Shown here piece by piece: positions 34,628 through 43,206 of a DNA stretch of 47,682 nucleotides. The notes beneath the pieces are model-generated. The model saw only the letters and a list, made by a program, of their open reading frames with translations, was not told where the DNA came from and made no database searches. Position numbers and translations under genes: made by a program. The stretch comes from an uncultured Bacteroidales bacterium (GTDB lineage: Bacteria; Bacteroidota; Bacteroidia; Bacteroidales; UBA932), in assembly GCA_900546395.1 (NCBI GenBank), contig URDD01000011.1, positions 1 to 47,682 on the forward strand, in the 5' to 3' direction. The first letter of the stretch is position 1; every line of letters starts with the position of its first letter.

Positions 34628-36322
34628 ATGAACTTTAAAAGCATTATTAAAAATTTTGCTCTATTTTCCCTGTCTCTTGCGGTATTTTCCGCTTGTGAGA
34701 AGGAAGAGGAGAAAAACGCGGAGCCGGATACACTTTCTGTCACTCCGGCTTCCGCCATCTCTTTCAAGGCTTCTGACAATGAGCCTGTAAAACTGTCTGT
34801 AAAGACAAACGTATCAGACTGGTCAGTGACTGCTCCAGAGTGGATTACTACCAAAAAAGAAAGCGATGCTCTCATTATTAACGCCCTGGATAATAAAGAG
34901 GATGCAAGGCTCGGAAGAATCGAAATCGCTGCTGGTTCGGCCGATCCTGTACGTATAAATGTTTCACAGAGTGCAGCAGGAGAAGAAGTACCAGGTGAAG
35001 GAGTTGCTGTAGTCTTCAATAAACTGACAGAAGGAGAAGTCCTTGATGTCGTTTCCGGTCAGGAAACAGTCGTGAAAGCCAGCATCAGTATTGAGAAGGC
35101 AGTAGATTATGACATTGAGGCTGAAATTATATTTGACAAGGACTATCTCAATGAATTTATTTTCACTCAGCAGCAGGACTACTCTCTATTCCCTGAGGAA
35201 GAGCTTTCGATTGTCAAAAAGTTGACTATTAAGGCAGGAAAGACTACATCTGAAGAAATGTCGCTGTCTGTCAAGAGTTCTGCGATGGATTTCAGCACTG
35301 GGTATCTGATACCGCTTCGCGCTTCTGTGGCAGAAGGAAGCGGCGCATTCATTAAAAGGAGTGAAAGTCGTGTAAACTATGTCTTGATGCGCACGCGTGC
35401 CGAGCGAACCATAAAAAACGTCGTTTATTTCGAGGTAAATGATGCCAACCCTCTTAATGCCATCGAGTGGCTTTTGGAAGACGGTACTCCATTCATTGAT
35501 GCAGTAGTTCTTTTTGCAGCCAATATAAACTATAATTCAGGAGAGGACAGGGTTTACCTTCATAATAACGCTAATGTTCAGGCATTGCTTGACGAGACAG
35601 ACGTATATCTCCAGCCTTTGCGCAAAAAGGGTATAAAGGTTTATCTCGGACTCTTGGGCAATCACGACCCTGCAGGGCTTTGCCAGCTTTCTGACTGGGG
35701 TGCAGCGGAGTGGTCAAAAGAAGTGGCAGAAGCTGTGAAGCAGTACAAACTGGATGGTGTGAGTCTTGATGATGAATATTCTGCAAGTCCTATTTCAAAC
35801 AGATGGTTCACGAGCAGGTCTGGAAAGGCGGGTTCTCGTCTTATGTATGAGTTGAAAAAGGCTATGAAGAAGGCTTGCTACTGGCCTACGGAAGTTTCAT
35901 ATTATGTCCTCGGATCGCTTCAGCACAATGTAAGTGATGTGGTTGACCAGGAAACAAAAGAGTCTCATTCACCATCTTCTTTTGTGGATTTCTATGTAGG
36001 TGATTACGGAACTACGACAAGGCCATATGCTGACTTCACTATGGCCAACTGCTGCGGAGCATCTATACAGCTCAATTACGGTGAATCAATTTCAGAAAGC
36101 CGTGCATCTACTATCAAATCAGAAGGTTTCGGCTGGTGCATGTGGTTTGCATTCGACCCTTCAGGAACAGGTTCTGTATCATCCAATTTTAAGGGGTCTT
36201 TCGCTGCAATGTCAAATGCCGCAAGAGGATTTTACGGTCAGGAACTTGTGAAACCTACCGGAGTTTATAAGAAAAAAGGAGAAGGTAAATACGACCCTGT
36301 CCGCTATGATCTTAATTTCTAA
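34628..36322 (+). CDS. GH18 lipoprotein a: BACON + DUF1735 + glycoside hydrolase family 18 (endo-beta-N-acetylglucosaminidase-like)
   Basis: A 564-residue lipoprotein (VFSAC, Cys 23). Residues about 40-118 are a BACON domain (TLSVTPASAISFKAS, NVSDWSVTAPEWIT). Residues about 125-260 are DUF1735. Residues about 262-560 are a GH18 barrel of the EndoF/EndoH/BT3987 type (KVYLGLLGNHDPAG, FGWCMWFAFDPS). The catalytic motif is DGVSLDDE with Asp 376, Asp 381 and the acid Glu 383. The usual fourth-position Asp of DxxDxDxE is Ser 379. Such enzymes cut the chitobiose core of N-glycans; that specificity is inferred from similarity and locus context. It follows the ECF-type promoter at 34547. Confidence 0.88.
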   Translation: MNFKSIIKNFALFSLSLAVFSACEKEEEKNAEPDTLSVTPASAISFKASDNEPVKLSVKTNVSDWSVTAPEWITTKKESDALIINALDNKEDARLGRIEIAAGSADPVRINVSQSAAGEEVPGEGVAVVFNKLTEGEVLDVVSGQETVVKASISIEKAVDYDIEAEIIFDKDYLNEFIFTQQQDYSLFPEEELSIVKKLTIKAGKTTSEEMSLSVKSSAMDFSTGYLIPLRASVAEGSGAFIKRSESRVNYVLMRTRAERTIKNVVYFEVNDANPLNAIEWLLEDGTPFIDAVVLFAANINYNSGEDRVYLHNNANVQALLDETDVYLQPLRKKGIKVYLGLLGNHDPAGLCQLSDWGAAEWSKEVAEAVKQYKLDGVSLDDEYSASPISNRWFTSRSGKAGSRLMYELKKAMKKACYWPTEVSYYVLGSLQHNVSDVVDQETKESHSPSSFVDFYVGDYGTTTRPYADFTMANCCGASIQLNYGESISESRASTIKSEGFGWCMWFAFDPSGTGSVSSNFKGSFAAMSNAARGFYGQELVKPTGVYKKKGEGKYDPVRYDLNF

Positions 36323-36341
36323 TTAAATCTGAACTGAAATA

Positions 36342-38014
36342 ATGAAAAAATATTTGTTGTACGCAGCAGCCATATTCGGTATGGCGGCTTGTGTTGAAGA
36401 AGAAAAAACCGAGCCGGTAGCACCTGAGGAAAAACCGGATTCTATAGAATTGTTTTCACAGAATACGGATTTCGGTCCGGAAGGAGGTAAGACCAGGTCA
36501 TAATCACAAGTTCAGGAGAGTGGACATTGACTTCTTCTGAAAAATATGATTGGGTATCTCCGGACATCAGTTCAGGAAAAGACGGAGATGTTGTTACCTT
36601 TACTGTTAAGGAGAATACAAGCAGGGATAAGAGGACTGCAGTCTTTGATTTTGCTTCCGGCAAGGCAAGAGAATCTATTACCATAACTTCAACTCCTGCT
36701 GATTTGCCTGAGCTTATGCTTAAGTCTGATGCATCAAAAGTATTTGATTACAATGCTCATGATGACTATATAATAAAGGTGTATGCCGAGGATATTTACT
36801 ATCAGTCATTCAAAGTGCAGATGACAGAGGGTGCTGAATCCTGGCTTACCCATGTGGTTACACTTCCTGGTGAAACCGACAATGATGCCGAACTTCATTT
36901 TTCACTGAAAGCCATCGAAGACAAGTCTGACAGGGAAGCCACTGTTACGATTTCAGCCGAAGGAACAGCGGCTCCTGTAGAAGTGAAAATAATTCAGGAG
37001 GCCAAGAGGGTACTTTCGACAAACGAGTTTTTTGCCGCCGACAAGAATGGCGAGACTATAGCCGTACCTGTAGAGTCCAATGTAGAATATTCAGTTAATA
37101 TCGAATCTGCTGACGGGACAGACTGGATCAGTCATGTAGAGAAAAAAGGCAATTCAGAGTATTTTAAAGTAGAGCCTTTGAATGGCGGCAGCAAGCGTTC
37201 TGCAACAGTAACCCTGACACAGACAGATGCCCGTGAAGGAGTTGAGCCTTTGAAAGCGGTCTTTTACATTACGCAGCAGGATGTCGTAATTGCCTGGGCA
37301 GCCAAGATGAATACTGCTCGACTCTTCCCGAAATGGGAGAACGGTGGACCTGGACATGTTACTGAGTTTACATGGGAGATGATGTTCAAACCGGAGAATT
37401 TTGATAAGAATGACGGTAGTGTCTTTACTCTTATGGGAATCGAAGGTAAGTTCCTGCTCAGGTTCGGTGATGTTGGAAACAAACTCAACAGAATCCAGAT
37501 AGACACTTACGGATACAGCAGCAGGTTCAATGTAGAGAAGGAGTTTGAACCGGACAGATGGTATCATCTTGCCGTTACTTATTATTACGGAAGAATCTGC
37601 CTATATATTGACGGAAAGCAGGAATTCATGAAAATTTGCTATGAAATTACTGAAGGTCTTGACATTTCACCTAAGTGGAGTGATGAGTCCAACGGACAGC
37701 CTCGCTGTTTCTGGTTAGGTTACTCTTATGACGCTTCCCGGGATTTCAGAGGACTCATGACAGAGGTCAGGATATGGACAAGGGAGCTCAAAATGGAAGA
37801 AATCAATGCAGAAGGACATTTCTATTCTGTAGATCCTCAGTCTGATGGTCTGTATTCATACTGGAAATTTGTTTCAGGATCAGGAAATTACATAGAAGAT
37901 GCAACCGGCAGAGGAAATCATCTCTACGGACAGACCAATGTGAGAACCTGGGGCAGTGGAATACAGGGAAAAGACGGAATCAATTTCGTACCTGTAGCAC
38001 TTCCTGAGAGATAA
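36342..38014 (+). pseudogene. BACON-repeat/LamG lipoprotein a, interrupted by a -1 frameshift
   Basis: The N-terminus (36342-36503) encodes a lipoprotein signal (GMAAC, Cys 17) and the start of a BACON domain (FSQNTDFGPEGGKTR), then a TAA stop. The downstream frame continues the same domain without loss (IITSSGEWTLTSS) from about 36497 to 38014. Adding one G to the GG at 36496-36497 restores a 557-residue protein: about three BACON-like modules, then a concanavalin-A/LamG domain (about 330-540, DRWYHLAVTYYYG, QPRCFWLGYSYD). It starts 19 bases after GH18a. The LamG region is paralogous to LamG lipoprotein b at 45967. Possible causes are a base-calling error, slippage or decay. The downstream part alone has no secretion signal. 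Confidence 0.85.
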
Positions 38015-38044
38015 CAGATGCCGGAAAGCATCAGACACGAAGAC

Positions 38045-38066
38045 AGGATGGAAGCAAAACCATCCT
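38045..38066 (+). terminator. Hairpin after LamG lipoprotein a
   Basis: AGGATGG (38045-38051) pairs with CCATCCT (38060-38066) around an eight-base A-rich loop and is followed by TATAAAATAA. It is a moderate terminator candidate for the GH18a-LamG a unit and lies next to a second, stronger hairpin. Confidence 0.5.
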
Positions 38067-38074
38067 TATAAAAT

Positions 38075-38108
38075 AAGGGGACATGCTGGAGTTTCAGTTT
38101 GTCCCCTT
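38075..38108. terminator. Bidirectional terminator between LamG a and the ECF sigma gene
   Basis: AAGGGGACA (38075-38083) pairs with TGTCCCCTT (38100-38108) around a 16-base loop. On the minus strand it directly follows the sigma-factor stop and is followed by ATTTTATAAGG. On the plus strand it is followed by TTAAAAATC. It ends both convergent units. Confidence 0.75.
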
Positions 38109-38710
38109 TTAAAAATCAATCATAAGCAGCAGACTGATCATTGGAAGGTAATCCTTAAGTTCCACTCTCAGGATTTTCAACGCCTTCTGTATGTGGGCCG
38201 TGACCTGACGCTGAGGTATATGCAGTTCATCTGCTATTTCCGCATATGTCTTGTCTTCAAATCTGCTGGCTATGAAAACAGTCCTTGTGAGATCAGGCAT
38301 TCCTTTGATGCAGTCGCGTACCAGGTCATACAACTCTGATTCGAACAGTTTGTCAGGGACGCTGCTGTACAATGAATTCATGTCATACACCTGCATTCTG
38401 TTTCTTGTCAGATGCATCTGTTTCTGTATTTCAATCCGAGAATGGTGTATTTTGAGATAGTCCAGACACTTGTTTTTTACTGTGCTGTAAATGTATGCAG
38501 CATAATTGTCAGTCCTTAAAATTCCCCCCCTGCAACTGAATTTTCAAGAAGAATGGCAAAACTTTCGTTTGTTATGTCTTCAGCCACCTGAAAGTCATGT
38601 ACATAGGAATTAGCTATCTGTACAAATGCACTATGGTATTTGTTGAAAAGCGTTTCAAAATCGCTTTCCGAAAATACATGTTTATTTGGAAACAGACCTG
38701 CCATTGACAT
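38109..38710 (-). pseudogene. ECF sigma factor, frameshifted at a seven-G run (possibly phase-variable)
   Basis: Two frames together make one 200-residue ECF sigma factor. The first (38710 down to 38516) holds region 2 (FETLFNKYHSAFVQIANSYV, DFQVAEDITNESFAILLEN). The second (from about 38522 down to 38109) continues as YAAYIYSTVKNKCLDYLK and then region 4 (PDLTRTVFIASRFEDKTYAEIADEL, a helix-turn-helix; partly quoted). The break falls exactly in a run of seven Gs (C7 at 38524-38530 on the plus strand); eight Gs, or five, give a continuous frame. As read, the product stops after the run and lacks region 4. Starts at 38710 or 38704 are possible. It is transcribed divergently from fecR. Confidence 0.85.
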
Positions 38711-38719
38711 AATTTTACA

Positions 38720-38727
38720 CAAATATA
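38720..38727 (-). promoter_or_regulatory. Candidate -7 element for the ECF sigma gene
   Basis: TATATTTG on the minus strand matches TAnnTTTG and would start transcription only about 5 bases before the ATG at 38710 or 11 before 38704. The shorter start may therefore be the real one. No clear -33 TTTG is present. The overlapping GTCTATAT also resembles the -10 block of the ECF-type sites, but without a -35 block. Confidence 0.35.
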
Positions 38728-38755
38728 GACTTTTTTTAACATAAATATGTTTTTT

Positions 38756-38787
38756 TGTGTAAGGTCGCTTGAGATACTCGTCTATAT
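38756..38787 (+). promoter_or_regulatory. Candidate ECF sigma promoter before fecR-susC
   Basis: TGTGTAAGGT (38756-38765), 12 bases, TCGTCTATAT (38778-38787), identical in sequence and spacing to the site before GH18a. The FecR start codon at 38795 is only 7 bases beyond the -10 block, so this transcript would have an extremely short leader or be leaderless. Confidence 0.7.
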
Positions 38788-38794
38788 TAATGTT

Positions 38795-39763
38795 ATGAAT
38801 GATGAGTTGCTTTATAAATACTTCCGAAACGAGGCGTCTGAAGACGAAATGAGAGAAATTCTGGCATGGCTTGAGGAATCGCCTGAGCACCAGAAGGAAT
38901 TTGACTCAGCCCATATGTTGTTCAATATGTTGGCTTTGAACGAGTTCAGAATCACTTCGGATTTGAAACAGAAAAAAGACAGCAAAAGGCGTACCGTAAG
39001 AATTTTCAGAGCTGTTGCAGGAGTAGCGGCTTCTGTTGCCGTTATATTATCTATAGGTATAGGCGGCGGAGTATTTTTAGGAAAAAAGGAACTCTATAGA
39101 GAATTGTCTGCCCAGTCAAATGTTATGAAAGTCCCTGCAGGGCACAGACTGACAATGACTCTTCAGGATGGTACCGTAGTGCATCTCAACGGAGGTTCAT
39201 GTCTGGAGTATCCGACAGTATTTGCAGGAGACAGACGTGGAGTAAAGCTTTCCGGCGAGGCATTTCTGGAAGTTTCCCATGACGCGGCGCATCCTTTTGT
39301 CGTACATACATTTGCCTCGGAAATTGAAGTGCTTGGAACTGAGTTCAATGTCTATGCTGACGAGGAGGAGAGATTCTTTTCTACAACGCTTCTGAGCGGT
39401 AAAGTCAAAGTAACGACCTCCAATAATGACTGTAAAGAGCATGTGATTCTGAACCCTGATGAAACAGTAAGATATATTGACAACCATCTGGTAGTCTCCG
39501 GAATTTCGGCACGTGATGCAGTAAGCTGGACTAAGGGCTATATCAATCTGCAGGATGCCGGGTTCTGTGATCTTATGAAACGCTTCGAAAACACTTTCGG
39601 AGTCAGAATTGAAATAAAAAGGTCTGATATACCGGTAGTCGGATACAAGAGCGGTAAGATAAGGGTTTCAGAAGGTATTGATTTCGCCTTGAAGATTCTT
39701 CAGGAAGCATGTGATTTCAAATATGAGAAAAATTCCGAGACTGGAGTCATCACCATACTGTAG
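38795..39763 (+). CDS. FecR-family anti-sigma factor
   Basis: A 322-residue inner-membrane regulator. The N-terminal cytoplasmic region (1-70, LLYKYFRNEASEDEM, WLEESPEHQKEF) should bind the sigma factor. One transmembrane helix lies at about 75-96 (VAASVAVILSIGIGGGVFLG). The FecR domain covers about 110-220 (LQDGTVVHLNGGSCLEYP, GEAFLEVSHDAAHPF). The C-terminal DUF4974-like domain (about 245-322) is the part that contacts the SusC STN domain in known systems. The start at 38795 fits the family N-terminus; an open frame extends upstream through the promoter and is not used. It is followed by susC after 33 bases and is divergent from its sigma factor. Confidence 0.93.
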   Translation: MNDELLYKYFRNEASEDEMREILAWLEESPEHQKEFDSAHMLFNMLALNEFRITSDLKQKKDSKRRTVRIFRAVAGVAASVAVILSIGIGGGVFLGKKELYRELSAQSNVMKVPAGHRLTMTLQDGTVVHLNGGSCLEYPTVFAGDRRGVKLSGEAFLEVSHDAAHPFVVHTFASEIEVLGTEFNVYADEEERFFSTTLLSGKVKVTTSNNDCKEHVILNPDETVRYIDNHLVVSGISARDAVSWTKGYINLQDAGFCDLMKRFENTFGVRIEIKRSDIPVVGYKSGKIRVSEGIDFALKILQEACDFKYEKNSETGVITIL

Positions 39764-39796
39764 CAAGTATTTTAATTGAACAACCATATAATAATC

Positions 39797-42700
39797 ATGT
39801 TTAACAAATCTTCATTCAAAGCAGTAAAACTGCTCTGGCTGACTGTTGCCGCAATATTTGCCTTCGCTGTTCCAGCGAATGCGCAGGTTACTGCCAACAA
39901 GTCAGTTACTATTAAAATGCAAGAGGTACCAATGTCGGATGTGTTACGCGAAATCGAGCGGCAGTCTGCTTTTGTATTCCTCAATAAGGATGTTGACGAA
40001 AAGCAGCTGGTCAGCATTGATGTCAAAGAAAAGACAGTTTCCGAAACTCTGGAAACCCTGTTCAAAAGCAAAGGCATTAACTTCAGTATTGAGTCAGGCC
40101 ATATTGTGATTTCGAGCAGCAGTAGCAATGCACAGTCGCCTGACAGTGCCGCCCCTGCCGGAGACAATACTGTTTCTGGAACTGTCATAGACTCTTTTGG
40201 TACACCTATCATAGGTGTCGGTGTCCTTATTAAAGGTACAACTACAGGTGCAAGTACTGACTTGGACGGAAATTTCTCATTCAAGATTCCGGATGGTATA
40301 AGTAATCCGGTTCTTGAATTTGCATGTCTTGGCTATACTTCACAGGAGATACCTGTAGGAAACCGCAGGATTTTCAATATCACAATGCAGGACGATGCTA
40401 TCATGATGGAAGCCACTGTCGTTACTGCACTGGGTATCAAGCGTTCAGAGAAGGCTCTGTCTTATAATGTACAGCAGGTCGATGCAGATGCAATTGCAGC
40501 CAATAAAGATGCAAACTTTATCAATGCCTTGAACGGTAAGGTTGCCGGTCTTAATATCAACGCCTCTTCTTCTGGTGTCGGTGGTGCAACAAAGGTAGTG
40601 ATGCGTGGACTTAAGTCTATTTCACAGACTTCAAACGCACTTTATGTCATAGATGGCGTACCTATGTTTACTACAGCCCGTGATTCTGGAACAGAGTTCT
40701 CTTCACAGGGATCCTCAGACCCTATCGCAGACTTGAACCCTGATGATATAGAGTCAATCTCAGTGCTTACAGGTGCGGCAGCAGCAGCACTTTACGGATC
40801 CGACGCTGCCAACGGTGCTATCGTCGTAACGACCAAGAAAGGAAAAGCAGGCAAGACATCAGTGACTGTAACGGCAGGAGTGGAAATGATGAATCCTTTC
40901 ATCCTTCCTAAATTCCAGAACCGCTACGGTACAGGTGACCTCAATTCATCTATCGGATCGATTGACAGAAGCTGGGGAGCGCTTATGAATGATGCCAACA
41001 ATCCTAAATATAATCCAAAGAAAGATTACTTCAACACAGGATTCACTCACAATGAGAGCGTTTCTCTCTCTACCGGAAACGACAAGAACCAGACCTACCT
41101 TTCTGCTTCTGTTATAGATTCTTATGGTATCGTTCCCAACAACGGATACCAGCGTTATAACTTCACATTCAGAAATACTACTTCATTCCTGAATGATAAG
41201 ATGCACCTTGATTTGGGCGCAAGCTACATTTTGCAGAAAGACCGCAATATGACCAACCAGGGTACATACAACAACCCTTTGGTCGGAGCCTATATTTTCC
41301 CTAGGGGAAATGATTGGGATGCTATCAGAATGTTTGAAAGATATGATCCGAAGAGACGTTTTGCCACACAGTACTGGCCGGTAGGTGATGCAGGTATGAC
41401 AATGCAGAACCCGTACTGGATCAATTACAGGAACCTCAGGGAAAACACCAAGAACCGTTTCATGGTCAATGCATCCCTTTCATACGACATTCTTGACTGG
41501 CTCAATATTGTGGGACGTGTAAGAATGGACCAGTCCTTTACTTCTTTCACAGAGAAGTTTTACGCATCTACCGTCACACAGTTGACCGAGAACTCTACTA
41601 ATGGTCTCTACGGTGTAACAGAACATCGTGACAGACAGATATATGCTGACGTCCTGTTGAACATCAACAAGAGATTCGGTGATGACTGGAGCCTTCAGGC
41701 CAATATAGGAGCATCGATTTCCGATATGTTCTACTATATGATGAAGAACCGCGGACCTATTGATGATTCCTTGGACAATTCAGGTATTCCGAATGTATTC
41801 AATATACAGAACCTCAGCAACAGCAAGCTTACTGACAGACTTCAGTCTGGCTGGAGAGAACAGACTCAGTCAGTATTCGGATCTGCTGAAGTAGGTTTCA
41901 AAAGTACATACTTCCTTACAGTAACAGCAAGAAACGACTGGCCTTCGCAGCTTGCAGGACCGCACTCCAACAGAAAGTCATTCTTCTATCCATCAGTAGG
42001 TCTTTCAGTCGTGATTTCAGAACTTTTCGACAATATGCCGAAGAATCTTGAGTATATCAAGGTACGTGCATCTTATGCATCAGTAGGTACTGCTTTCGAG
42101 CGTTATATTGCCAACCCTAAATTCAAATGGGATGAAAGCGGTCTTCAGTGGAGTGTACAGACTCTGTACCCGATGTATGACCTGAAGCCAGAGTTGACAA
42201 ACTCTCTTGAGGTAGGTCTTACAATGCGTTTCCTTAAGAACTTCAACCTTGATCTCACTTACTACCGTACCAATACGCTCAACCAGACATTCAATCCTAA
42301 AATCTCTACAGGTTCAGGATCTTCTGAGATTTATATCCAGTCTGGAGATGTTCGCAACCAGGGAGTAGAGTTCACTCTCGGCTATGGCAATGAATGGGGA
42401 ATTTTCGGATGGAACACCAATTATACCCTTTCAATGAACCAGAACAGAATCATGAAGTTGGCTGACAATGTTCTCAATCATGCTACAGGCGAGTACATCA
42501 GTGTTGATATGATTGACATGAACGGACTCGGAAGGGCTCACTTTATACTTAAGGAAGGCGGCACACTCGGTGACCTCTATTCTTTGGCTGATTTCAAATA
42601 TGATTCAAACGGAAACATATATTTCAGCCAGGACGGTAACCTTGCTATAGAGAACATCGCTTCTCCTAAGGATTACGTGAAGCTCGGATGCGTACTTCCT

Positions 42701-43195
42701 AAAGCTAATATGGCTTGGAGGAATGACTTCCATGTAGGCAACTTCAACTTCGGATTCCTTATTACTGCACGTATCGGCGGAGTGGTGTATTCAAAGACAC
42801 AGGCCGTGCTTGACAGCTACGGAGTTTCTGAAGCTTCAGCTGATGCGCGTGATTTCGGCGGCGTCCTTATCAATGGCGGAAGGGATCTTGTCGATGCAAA
42901 CAACTGGTATGCTAAGGTCGGAGGTTCAAATCCTCTTCCTCAGAAATATACATATTCTGCAACTAACGTTCGCCTTCAGGAGGCTTCTATCGGATATACA
43001 TTCCCTCGCAAGATGTTGGGAGACGTATGTGATCTGACCCTTTCTCTTGTAGGACGTAACTTGTGGATGATTTACAACAAAGCTCCATTTGATCCGGAGT
43101 CAATTGCCACTACAGGCAACTACTATCAGGGTATAGACAACTTTATGATGCCTTCACTCCGTAACTTCGGATTCAATGTAAGACTTACTTTCTAA
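39797..43195 (+). CDS. SusC/RagA-type TonB-dependent transporter with STN signalling domain
   Basis: A 1132-residue outer-membrane transporter that imports oligosaccharides with its SusD lid. A signal peptide (1-30, ending VPANAQ) is followed by an STN domain (about 35-110, VPMSDVLREIERQSAFVFL) that marks it as a signal-transducing receptor for a FecR/ECF pair. Then come a carboxypeptidase-like beta domain (about 125-205, SGTVIDSFGTPIIGVGVLIK), a plug (about 215-335, ending DAANGAIVVTTKKG) and a 22-strand-type barrel ending in Phe (FNVRLTF). An upstream in-frame TTG gives an unlikely extension, so the ATG at 39797 was chosen. It is followed by susD after 11 bases. Confidence 0.96.
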   Translation: MFNKSSFKAVKLLWLTVAAIFAFAVPANAQVTANKSVTIKMQEVPMSDVLREIERQSAFVFLNKDVDEKQLVSIDVKEKTVSETLETLFKSKGINFSIESGHIVISSSSSNAQSPDSAAPAGDNTVSGTVIDSFGTPIIGVGVLIKGTTTGASTDLDGNFSFKIPDGISNPVLEFACLGYTSQEIPVGNRRIFNITMQDDAIMMEATVVTALGIKRSEKALSYNVQQVDADAIAANKDANFINALNGKVAGLNINASSSGVGGATKVVMRGLKSISQTSNALYVIDGVPMFTTARDSGTEFSSQGSSDPIADLNPDDIESISVLTGAAAAALYGSDAANGAIVVTTKKGKAGKTSVTVTAGVEMMNPFILPKFQNRYGTGDLNSSIGSIDRSWGALMNDANNPKYNPKKDYFNTGFTHNESVSLSTGNDKNQTYLSASVIDSYGIVPNNGYQRYNFTFRNTTSFLNDKMHLDLGASYILQKDRNMTNQGTYNNPLVGAYIFPRGNDWDAIRMFERYDPKRRFATQYWPVGDAGMTMQNPYWINYRNLRENTKNRFMVNASLSYDILDWLNIVGRVRMDQSFTSFTEKFYASTVTQLTENSTNGLYGVTEHRDRQIYADVLLNINKRFGDDWSLQANIGASISDMFYYMMKNRGPIDDSLDNSGIPNVFNIQNLSNSKLTDRLQSGWREQTQSVFGSAEVGFKSTYFLTVTARNDWPSQLAGPHSNRKSFFYPSVGLSVVISELFDNMPKNLEYIKVRASYASVGTAFERYIANPKFKWDESGLQWSVQTLYPMYDLKPELTNSLEVGLTMRFLKNFNLDLTYYRTNTLNQTFNPKISTGSGSSEIYIQSGDVRNQGVEFTLGYGNEWGIFGWNTNYTLSMNQNRIMKLADNVLNHATGEYISVDMIDMNGLGRAHFILKEGGTLGDLYSLADFKYDSNGNIYFSQDGNLAIENIASPKDYVKLGCVLPKANMAWRNDFHVGNFNFGFLITARIGGVVYSKTQAVLDSYGVSEASADARDFGGVLINGGRDLVDANNWYAKVGGSNPLPQKYTYSATNVRLQEASIGYTFPRKMLGDVCDLTLSLVGRNLWMIYNKAPFDPESIATTGNYYQGIDNFMMPSLRNFGFNVRLTF

Positions 43196-43206
43196 TAACC
43201 TTGGAT

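Noticed and set aside
34582..34638. An 18-codon leader-peptide-like frame overlapping the GH18a start
   Set aside because: Its ATG lies only three bases beyond the -10 block, at the likely transcription start, and it has no recognisable attenuator features.
36479..36503. Programmed -1 frameshift in LamG lipoprotein a because of an SD-like GGAGG upstream
   Set aside because: There is no slippery heptamer, and a simple missing G explains it better.
36527..38014. Independent gene starting at a TTG at 36527
   Set aside because: It would lack the lipoprotein signal and begin in the middle of a BACON domain.
38516..38890. Extended N-terminus of the sigma factor beginning at 38890
   Set aside because: The extra residues run through the fecR coding region and the divergent promoters and do not resemble sigma region 1 or 2.
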